Of a stretch of DNA of 60,000 nt, positions 1 to 12,000 are shown piece by piece (positions within the stretch are counted from its first letter, which is position 1; each line of letters opens with the position of its first letter). The stretch is from Bugula neritina (Eukaryota > Bryozoa > Gymnolaemata > Cheilostomatida > Bugulidae). The notes under the pieces were generated by a model, which made no database searches, was not told where the DNA came from, and was given only the letters and a program-made list of their open reading frames with translations. The stretch is taken from NCBI GenBank assembly GCA_964035545.1, contig OZ037767.1, forward strand, positions 17,611,781 through 17,671,780, read 5' to 3'. The position numbers and the translations under genes are program-made.

Positions 1-3000
1 AAGGAGTATTATATCCAACTGTTGCTGAAGAATGGTGACTCACCCGTTAGTGCGTGGCCGAGCAGAGGGAGGGCCGTACGTGAAGATACTATGAGGGGCG
101 GGACCAGTGGGAGACTGGGGGTGATTGTAGTGAGAGGAGGTTGGCCCAGACGGCCTTCTACTACGACCTGCTGTGACGGCAGCGATGGCAGAGGCAGCGT
201 AGGGACTGGAAGTGTCATAGTGCCCCCTAGAGTGTAATATACAGTAAGTAGAGTGTAATATACAGCGAGTAGAGTGTAATATACAGCGAGTAGAGTGTAA
301 TATACAGTAAGTAGAGTGTAATATACAGTGAGTAGAGTGTAATATACAGTGAGTAGAGTGTAATATACAGCAAGAAGAGTGTAATATACAGCAATTAGAG
401 TGTAATATACAGCGAGTAGAGTGTAATATACAGCAATTAGAGTGTAATATACAGCGAGTAGAGTGTAATATACAGCGAGTAGAGTGTAATATACAGCAAG
501 CAGAGTGTAATATACAGCGAGTAGAGTGTAATATACAGCAAGAAGAGTGTAATATACAGTGAGTAGAGTGTAATATACAGCGAGTAGAGTGTAATATACA
601 GCAAGAAGAGTGTAATATACAGCAAGAAGAGTGTAATATACAGTGAGTAGAGTGTAATATACAGCTAGCAGAGTGTAATATACAGCAAGTAGAGTGTAAT
701 ATACAGCGAGTAGAGTGTAATATACAGCGAGTAGAGTGTAATATACAGCGAGTAGAGTGTAATATACAGCAAGTAGAGTGTAATATACAGTGAGTAGAGT
801 GTAATATACAGTAAGTAGAGTGTAATATACAGCAAGAAGAGTGTAATATACAGCAAGTAGAGTGTAATATACAGCAAGTAGATGTAATATACAGCGAGTA
901 GAGTGTAATATACAGCAACCTGCTGATAGGCTCCTCAGTATCAGAAGGAGCAGAAAGTCTGGAAGCGTCCATAGACATGGAGTGGTGGACACGTCTGTGA
1001 GCGTGGGCGGGCAGACGGGCGTACGGACTCTCTCCTGACCCCATAGAGTCTGTCCTGCAACAATGACAACTCTACGTCAGCTGTCTGTATTGCGTATAGC
1101 GTAGAACATACAGAGTGTACCCTAGCAATAGCAGATCTGTAGTAAAGAGAGACTAGTGAAGACTCACCTGACGGGTGGAGCTGGTTTACTGAAGGCAGGT
1201 GCAGAAGACATCCTGGTGAACTTGTGGTCATGTGACTGGTTGGCAGAACGTGGAGACATGTAGTGACTGGAGCTCGTCTTGTGTCTATGAGAGTGCGGGT
1301 GGTGGGAGTGATGCCCCCTACCGACGGTGTTGAACTTTGGATCCTTCTCCCCTGCTGGGTGACCATTGAATGGCGAGGATTGATAATGCAGTCTCGAGTC
1401 GGACGTGAGACGTTCCCTCTGCGCCCTCTGACCCCCGGCAGCAGCGGCAGCGTAGTGGGACCTCATAGTGGAGCTGTTGTAGATAGAGCCGGGGGTCGGC
1501 TGACTCATACTCAGTATGTCTACTGTGGAGGCCTTAGAATACTGACTGGAGACAGACGGGTGGGTAGAGTGACCCCCCACCTCCTCGTCGCTCCCTCCTG
1601 CAAAAGAGAGACAGAGTAGAGGACAGACACACAGACAGAGTAGAGGACACACAGACAGACGGAGTAGAGGACACACAGACAGACAGAGTAGAGGACACAC
1701 AGACAGACAGAGTAGAGGACACACAGACAGACAGACAGAGTAGATGACACACAGACAGACAGACTAACCTATGTTGGGATCAGATGAGGCACGACTCAAG
1801 TGTCTATCCAGAGTGCTGGAAGAGTAGAGTTGGTCGGAAGTTCTAGAAACATCCATGTCGCTCTCGGGAGACGTCACAAAGCTGAGCTGATTGGCCATTG
1901 GAAACAGGAAGTCGTCTGCCATGTTCTCCGTAGGCTTGTACTCCGACATCCAGATAGCCTTCACTTGCTCCTTCGCTATCACCTCGCGCAGCTACAACAG
2001 TTCACGTTACAAACCAATCATATTATACATTACATACTTCTTCACCTGTGTGAACCAATCACAGAGAGTATTACACATACAATCAACTGTGTGAACCAAT
2101 CACAGAGAGTATTACACATACACTCACCTGAGTGAACCAATCACAGAGAGTATTACACATACACTCACCTGTGTGAACCAATCACAGAGAGTATTACACA
2201 TACACTCACCTGTGTGAACCAATCACAGAGAGTATTACACATACACTCACCTGTGTGAACCAATCACAGAGAGTATTACACATACACTCACCTGTGTGAA
2301 CCAATCACAGAGAGTATTACACATACACTCACCTGTGTGAACCAATCACAGAGAGTATTACACATACACTCACCTGTGTGAACCAATCACAGAGAGTATT
2401 ACACATACACTCACCTGTGTGAACCAATCACAGAGAGTATTACACATACACTCACCTGTGTGAACCAATCACAGAGAGTATTACACATACACTCACCTGT
2501 GTGAACCAGTGCTGATTATTCGGAGTGTTCAGGTTGATTTCTTTGGTGAATATTTGAGGGTAATTCTTGTCGATCTTGAGCGTCTGTTCAAACAGCTTCT
2601 TGCCGGCCTTGGCGGGAGACGACAGGTTATGCCTCTGTCTGAGCTCTACAGGAAAGAGTTTAATGAGAGAGTAAGTTTGGAGAGTAAGTTTGGAGAGAGT
2701 AAGTTAAAGAGAGTAAGTTAGAAAGCGTAAGTTAAGATAGAGTAAGTTAGAGAGAGTAAGTTAGGAGAGTAAGTTAGAGAGAGTAAGTTAGAGAGAGTAA
2801 GTTAGAGAGAGTAAGTTAGAGAGAGTAAGTTAGAGAGAGTAAGTTAGGAGAGTAAGTTAGAGTAAGTTAGAGAGAGTAAGTTAAATAGAGTAAGTTAGAG
2901 TAAGTTAGAGAGAGTAAGTTAGAGAGAATAAGTTAAATAGAGTAAGTTAGAGAGAATAAGTTAAATAGAGTAAGTTAGAGAGAGTAAGTTAGAGAGAGTA

Positions 3001-6000
3001 AGTTAGGAGAGTAAGTTAGAGAGAGTAAGTTAGAGAGAGTAAGTTAGAGTAAGTTAGAGAGAGTAAGTTAGAGAGAATAAGTTAAATAGAGTAAGTTAGA
3101 GAGAATAAGTTAAATAGAGTAAGTTAGAGAGAGTAAGTTAGAGAGAGTAAGTTAGGAGAGTAAGTTAACCGTACCTTTGATAGTCTTATAGTTGTCAGAC
3201 TTGAGGTGGATGACTATTGGGTAGTACTGAGCGTAGTTGAGTTTGTCCACAGCACTGGGCACCACATCCAGCACGCAGTGTTTACCCAGGTCCACCACAG
3301 TGCGGATACAACCCAGCTGAGGAATAAACAGACACAATGATACAGCCAATACACAGACACTTTACACTGGAACAGCCAATACACAGACACAATGGAACAG
3401 CCAATAGACAGACATGTTATACCTTGAGAATGCCAGACCTGGCCACCTCATCATCACCAGAGCCGTCTGCGCTGGGAGGAGCTTCAAAAGACTCGGGCAC
3501 TTCCTTTAATAACCTTTCGTGGGCGATATCAGACAGGCCCCCGTATATCACTATCGGTCTCATGAATCCAGCTGCAGCGTGTGAACATAAGCGTACAAAC
3601 AGCAGCTCACTACAGTACTTCCTGTATAACACTCAGCTCACTACAGTACTTACTGTATAACACTCAGCTCACTACAGTACTTACTGTATAACACTCAGCT
3701 CACTACAGTACTTACTGTATAACACTCAGCTCACTACAGTACTTACTGTATAACACTCAGCTCACTACAGTACTTACTGTATAACACTCAGCTCACTACA
3801 GTACTTACTGTATAACACTCAGCTCACTACAGTACTTACTGTATAACACTCAGCTCACTACAGTACTTACTGTATAACACTCAGCTCACTACAGTACTTA
3901 CTGTATAACACTCAGCTCACTACAGTACTTACTGTATAACACTCAGCTCACTACAGTACTTACTGTATAACACTCAGCTCACTACAGTACTTACTGTATA
4001 ACACTCAGCTCACTACAGTACTTACTGTATAACACTCAGCTCACTACAGTACTTACTGTATAACACTCAACTCACTACAGTACTTACGTTGTCTCAACAT
4101 GACCCTCTCGTAAGCTTCATACTTGCTGTCTTCTTTAGCTACAAACATATATTACAGAGTAGAGCAGATATATTACAGAGTAGAGCAGATATATTACAGA
4201 GTAGAGCAGATATATTACAGAGTAGAGCAGATATATTACAGAGAAGAACAGATATATTACAGAATAGAACAGATATATTACAGAGTACAGCAGATATATT
4301 ACAGGGTAGAGCAGATATATTACAGAGTAGAGCAGATATATTACAGAGTAGAACAGATATATTACAGAGTAGAACAGATATATTACACTCACCAAATATT
4401 ACGTCTTCCCAATGATCTCTTCCCAGAGACTTTGACCTCTTCTGACTCTTCTTCCTGAAGAGACTTCCTCTGCCAACCTTCTCCCGCTCATCCCGAGGGT
4501 GACGTAACGCCTCCGCTCTCGCCTTGTTCGGTATAACCCCGGTGGCGCCCTCCTCGTTGTCGGCTGTGAGTTTAATGACATTCCACTCACCGACCACTCG
4601 GGAGCGGAGAGTGTCAAACACTTTGAATACATTTCCTTGCTGAAAGGAGAGGTGATTGGAGCCTTTTGGGGCAATGTACGTCATGTGAGTCCGGATGTGG
4701 AACAGATCCCCTACAGTATACATACACACTAACTACAGTATACATACACACTAACTACAGTATATCTACACACTAGCTACAGTATATATACACACTAACT
4801 ATAGTATATATACACACTAACTACAGTATATCTACACACTAACTACAGTGTATATACACACTAACTACAGTATACACTACAGTATACACTACAGTATACA
4901 CTACAGTATACACTACAGAGTACACTACAGTATACACTACAGCACACACTACAGTATACACTACAGTATACACTACAGTATACACTACAGCATACACACA
5001 CACCGTGATCAGTCCCTGTAGACGCCAGAACTCTGCGGAACTCCAGCAGTCTGTTCTGTAGAACCAAATCCACCCTCAGCTCCAGGTTCATGATCTTCAG
5101 AACAGCTTCTTCTCTGGTCATACCTCTGGTGGGCTGACCATCTATCTGTGTGTAGAGGAGTGAGGTAAGTACAGTAAGTACAGTGAGTGAAGTAAGTGAA
5201 GTAAGTGAAGTAAGTACAGTAAGTACAGTACATTAATAAGGCTGTGTCATGTACACGCACCTTGATGACCTCATCACCTTCTCTGACACCTTCCTTCTGG
5301 GCTGGAGAATTGGGCAGAACCCCGGCTATGTATATCCCAGTGTGGTTGCCTCCCGCTATACTGAGACCTGCCCCACCCTCTTTGTTGTATGAAACATACC
5401 GAGTTTCTGAGCTACGAAATGGTACCACAATATGTTAGAGATGTTTTCCGTATTACAAGATATTATATACAGTAACACAGTTGATTATCAGGTAAACAAG
5501 ACGCACCCATAGCAGTCTCTGCTCTCGTAGAACAGGGAAGTGGCTAACGGAGACGGGACTGTGAGTTCCACATGGTCATTGGTCAAAGTGTCACCTCTGA
5601 CAGGATGGTCAGGTGTTCTGTAGCATAACATACACAGTAAAATAACACAGTACAGTGAGACACACAGTCAAGGTGCTGTGACACACACTCAAGGTGCTGT
5701 GACACACACTCAAGGTGCTCCGACACACCCAAGGTGCTCCGACACACCCAAGGTGCTCTGACACACACTCAAGGTGCTCTGACACCCACTCAAGGTACTA
5801 TGACACACTCAAGGTGCTCTGACATTACCTGTAAGGTGTTCTGACATTACCTGTAAGGTGCTCTGACATTACCTGTAGGGTGCTCTGACATTACCTGTGA
5901 GGTGTTCTGACATTACCTGTAAGGTGCTCTGACATTACCTGTAAGGTGTGGAGAGAAACTCAGAGGAGTTGACGTATGAGTTGATGCTAGGTTTCACGTA

Positions 6001-9000
6001 GCCAGCCTTCTCAAACTGAGATGAGTTGAGGTAATACATGTTGTCCGTCTTGTAGGGCTGGAACTTCGTGTAGTCCAAGTCACTGCAACACATTGTGACA
6101 TGACACTTTAGTAAGGTGCCTACATTGCCTATTTGTGACATGACACATTAGTAAGATGCTCACAGTGCCATGTATTATAGACATGACACTTTAAAACAAT
6201 TGCTGTCATATGATTGGAAGAAGTACCTGTTCTGCCGTTTATGCAGCAGGTTGGTAACAGACGGGGCTCTCGGTGGCTTCTTCAGAGTGACAAGTAGCTT
6301 CTCTTTCGACTTTTCCAGCTGTCTCCTGGCATCTTGTAGGGATATCGACTCCACATTTATGTTGTTCAACTGGAAACATGTACATTTAGACATAAACAAC
6401 TCTGTTTCCATGGTAACAGTTACTCAGTTTCCATACAACTAGGCACTGACCTTCAGAATTGTGTCCCCTTCTTTGATCATACTCTCAAAGGATGCTAACG
6501 AGTTTGGTAATATCTCCTTCACATAGAACTTACAGCCGATAACCAGTCCGTAATCTGTAATACTATACACCATATACACTCTACTATATATACTCTACTA
6601 TATACTATATATACTCTACTATATACTATATATACTCTACTATATACTATATATACTCTACTATATACTATATATACTCTACTATATACTATATATACTC
6701 TACTATATACTATATATACTCTACTATATACTATATATACTCTACTATATACTATATATACTCTACTATATACTCTACTATATACTATATATACTCTACT
6801 ATATACTATATATACTCTACTATATACTATATATACTCTACTATATACTATATATACTCTACTATATACTATATATACTCTACTATATACTATATATACT
6901 CTACTATATACTATATATACTCTACTATATACTCTACTATATACTATATATACTCTAATACATACTATATATACTCTACTATATACTCTACTATATACTC
7001 TACTATATACTATATATACTCTACTATATACTATATATACTCTACTATACACCATATATACTCTACTATATACTATATACACTCTACTATATACTATATA
7101 TACTCTACTATATACTATATATACTCTACTATATACTATATATACTCTACTATATACTATATACACTCTACTATACTCTACTATATACCATATACACTCT
7201 ACTATATACTATATATATTCTACTATATATTATATATACTCTGCACAAACCGTCTCGCTTGTTCTTCTTCTGCAGAAGCACTTTGGTTGGCTGAGCGTCC
7301 AGAGGGTTTGGCACGAGGAGTTTTCTCCTCACCACCAGCTCCACCTGGTTTCCACACTCCTTGAGGATACGAATGGCGTCGGCGTGTTCTACTGACTCGA
7401 GACTCGTGCCGTTCACACTCGACACTCGGTCGTTTATCTGCAGCTTATTCTCTGCGGGACCGGCCTTCAGCACGTCGGAGATGGCGATGGACGGATCCCC
7501 ATTAGAGAAGTGAGGGTTGTCCATCCCTCCCGCGACAGCAATGCCAAACCCGAACCCTGGGATCTGAAGTAAGTACGTGTTAACTTACTCTCTCTAATGT
7601 AAGTACTGTATAGTACATGTTAACTTACTCTCTCTAATGTAAGTACTGTATAGTATACACGTGTTAACTTACTCTCTCTAATGTAAGTACTGTATAGTAT
7701 GTGTTAACTTACTCTCTCTAATGTAAGTACTGTATAGTATGTGTTAACTTACTCTCTCTAATGTAAGTACTGTATAGTATGTGATAACTTACTCTCTCTA
7801 ATGTAAATACTGTATAGTGTGGTAACTTACTCTCTCTAATGTAAGTACTGTATAGTATGTGATAACTTACTCTCTCTAATGTAAATACTGTATAGTACGT
7901 GTTAACTTACTCTCTCTAATGTAAGTACTGTATAGTATACACGTGTTAACTTACTCTCTCTAATGTAAGTACTGTATAGTATGTGTTAACTTACTCTCTC
8001 TAATGTAAGTACTGTATAGTATGTGTTAACTTACTCTCTCTAATGTAAGTACTGTATAGTATGTGATAACTTACTCTCTCTAATGTAAATACTGTATAGT
8101 GTGGTAACTTACTCTCTCTAATGTAAGTACTGTATAGTATGTGATAACTTACTCTCTCTAATGTAAATACTGTATAGTACGTGTTAACTTACTCTCTCTA
8201 ATGTAAGTACTGTATAGTATACACGTGTTAACTTACTCTCTCTAATGTCAGTCTGTGTGTTTCCCAGACCACCTTGTCTGTACCCTGAAAGAGAGATTAG
8301 ACTGTGAAAGGTAGAGCAGGTGAGAGAAGTGCTCTCTTGAGTACCTGACAGGTAAGTGCTGCTACTCACCTGTCTACAGGCAGCATCTCGGTGCTGACGT
8401 TTACCCGAGTTATCTTTAGTGAACAGCTCAGTGTATATTCTGGACACACTGTAGTCCTTCATGACAGTATAATATTATAATAGTGGAAAGCACCTGACTC
8501 AACCAGCCACCACCAGCTTTACTAGTCTAATGACACGCACTGCTCAGATAGCATGACTCATGGCAGACAAGTTCAGACATGACTGTGTAGTTGGGAATTC
8601 CAGGCACTGCTACACCAGCCAATCAGCACTGCTGTACCAGCCAATCAGCAGTACTGTATCAGCCAATGAGAAGTGTCTACTCACCGTGTCTATAACTTCA
8701 GACTCTATTAGTCCCAACTTCTCAGGCATGTCTACAGTATCTGTGCTAACATGTCCGTTCATGTCTTCATCCCTACAGCAACAGTCACAATGTAGTACCA
8801 GTAACTAGTACTATATACTACACACTAGTAACTAGTACTATATACTACACACTAGTAACTAGTACTACACACTACACACTAGTAACTAGTACTACATACT
8901 ACACACTAGTAACTAGTAACTAGTAGCATATACTATACAGTAGAGTGATATACTGATATACAAAGCCAGGGTGTCAAATATATTACAGTGTGTCTGCATT

Positions 9001-12000
9001 TAATTGTCAGGCATGAATAGTTTTCAAAATAATTGCAGATAATGAACATAACTGGGAACTGAATATAGCACACATATAGCCAGAGGCATGACCTGTAACG
9101 TAATAGCAGCTGTATCTAACTACATCCCCTCCCTAGCTTTCTCTAGAGTCTAGTCTCCCCTCCCTAGCTTACTCTAGAGTCTAGTCTCCCCTCCCTAACT
9201 TACTCTAGACTCTAGTCTCCCCTCCCTAGCTTACTCTACACTCTAGTCTCCCCTCCCTAGCTTACTCTAGACTCTAGTCTCCCCTCCCTAGCTTACTCTA
9301 CACTCTAGTCTCCCCTCTCTAGCTTATTCTACACTCTAGTCTCCCCTCCCTAGCTTACTCTACAGTCTAGTCTCCCCTCCCTAACTTACTCTACACTCTA
9401 GTCTCCCCTCCCTAGCTTACTCTACACTCTAGTCTCCCCTCCCTAGCTTACTCTAGACTCTAGTCTCCCCTCCCTAGCTTACTCTACACTCTAGTCTCCC
9501 CTCCCTAGCTTACTCTACACTCTAGTCTCCCCTCTCTAGCTTACTCTAGAGTCTAGTCACTAGCGAGTTCTAACTCTTGAAAATAAAGTCAGCTTAAGGA
9601 GTGAGCAAAATCAAAACAATAATTAAATGAAGTTAATTAACAGGCATTAGCAAACAAACAGGTAGAGAGTAGAGTAGACTGTGTGAACAGAGTTATTGTG
9701 TGGGTATTGTAGGTGAGTAGACACCCACTTCACAACAATCACTTAGCAGGCACTAAATATACTCCATTCTATTCACTCAATCAACTGCATTCAATCCGTG
9801 CAGCAAACTGGAAATGTGAGCTGAAGTTGGGTGTTTGGGTTGGTCAACAGATTGTGTAGTATTTAGACTACAACCTAACACACAGTATACACTACACACT
9901 ACAGAGTATACACTACAGAGTATACACTACACAGTATACACTACAGAATACACACTACACAGTATATACTACAGAGTATACACTACACAGTATACACTAC
10001 ACAGTATACACTACAGAATACACACTACACAGTATACACTACACTGTATACACTACACAGTACACACTACACAGTATATACTACACAGTACACACTACAG
10101 AGTACACACTACACAGTATACACTACACAGTACACACTACAGAGTATACACTACAGAGTACACACTACAGAGTACACACTACACAGTATATACTACGCAG
10201 TATATACTACACAGTACACACTACACAGTACACACTACACAAGTACACAGATACTCACTGGTTTGAGGACTTGTCTGCCCGTTCACCATTGAGACTTTCC
10301 AAGGCTCGATCTCTCTCCACTCTCAACTGCTCCATCTTCTTTAGCAAGTCTTTGTTTTCCTCGGCGCATCTCACCTTTTCTCTCAAACTCTCCTCCCGTT
10401 CCTTGAGTGCCAGTTGCAGGGTGCGTTGCAGAGACTGGTTGTTGGGTTGGCCAGGATCGTGGCCAGAAAACTGCACGGCATTCTCCTCCATCTGATGGTG
10501 GGACTGTACGGACCCCCCACTGTCGTCTGAAATATACCCTAAGACTATACGTACTTACTACAGTCTACATGTACTTACTACAGTCTACATGTACTACTAC
10601 AGTCTACATGTACTACTACAGTCTACATGTACTTACTACAGTCTACATGTACTACTACAGTCTACATGTACTACTACAGTCTACATGTACTTACTACAGT
10701 CTACATGTACTACTACAGTCTACATGTACTTACTACAGTCTACATGTACTTACTACAGTCTACATGTACTTACTACAGTCTACATGTACTACTACAGTCT
10801 ACATGTACTTACTACAGTCTACATGTACTACTACAGTCTACATGTACTACTACAGTCTACATGTACTTACTACAGTCTACATGTACTACTACAGTCTACA
10901 TGTACTTACTACAGTCTACATGTACTACTACAGTCTACATGTACTACTACTACAGTCTACATGTACTACTACAGTCTACATGTACTTACTACAGCAAATA
11001 CATATTGATTTTAGTTTGCAGGAAAAGCAGAACTTGTACAGATGACCTTCTAACCACAGCTGCTGAGATTGCAATGTTATGAATTGTTTTATTATTATTC
11101 TCATATAGGAATGTTGCTAAATTGATAGCTAAAGCTTTGACAGTGTGCAGTGTATATGCAAACAGTTGTGTAACTGTAGTAATAATGTTACATCTACGTC
11201 ATCACAATGTTATTATCATAAGCTTATAAAACTAAAATAAGAAAATAATTGATAAAAAATGGGTAACTAAGAGCGAATAACTAGTTCACCAACCATACCC
11301 TCTGGTATTTCAATATCTAATTCTATCACTAAATTCCATGTGGCAGTGAAAAACTTGGCCAGTGAAAATAATTTGAACTTGTTATTTGTGGTGAAGTAGG
11401 CAGTTTTTTCTCAGCATAAATAAGACAAGATGTCATGATAGGAGCAATTTCAACTTTTAATATACTAGTAACTAGATGGGCAAAGATGACCTTGTAGAAA
11501 CCCATCACTATATTAGGAGAAATTAAACAGAAGAAATTACTATATTTATAGTTAGACATATTGGCTGAATGCAGAAAAATACAGTCTACTCTTTTGTTCA
11601 ACATAATTTATTTATTGCTGAAATTTAATGACGCTGCTTATCGCTGGTATCACTCTATTTACAATTCCTTGTAGAGATTTGATAACTTTATTCAAACAAA
11701 GTATAGATCAATGAATCGAATTTTAATTATTATAATCCAATGGGTAAGGGGCGGGTACAAGGTGGGACAACTTTTGGAGATGAAACAATCAAGTACATTG
11801 GCAACAACATCTACAATAATATCTCCGTGCAAATAAATAAAATTTAATATTAGTAATACTGGTTGTTATACTATAACTATAAGTAAAACTATTAGTAGCA
11901 CTGGTAGTAGTAGTACTGGTACTACTAGTACTGTAGTAGTGGTACTACTAACTCTAAGACTACTATAACTATGACTATTAGCCTTACTAGCACTTGTAGT

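Noticed and set aside
40-1044. 334-residue minus-strand open frame of CILHST-type repeats as a stand-alone gene
   Set aside because: It is exon 20, array intron and exon 21 of ZO read through; reported as a retained-intron possibility, not a gene.
4123-4458. Open frames with YYRVEQI repeats
   Set aside because: Translation of the 21-bp array in ZO intron 13 on the wrong strand.
6519-7166. 215-residue frame of YSRVYIV repeats
   Set aside because: Translated 21-bp array; only the last residues overlap the real PDZ2 exon.
8184-8462. Whole 92-residue minus-strand frame as one exon
   Set aside because: Phase and homology split it into ZO exons 8456-8370 and 8284-8237 with an intron between.
10407-11082. 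Three overlapping TCTYYSLHV-type frames
   Set aside because: All arise from one 17/20-bp array, open in every frame.
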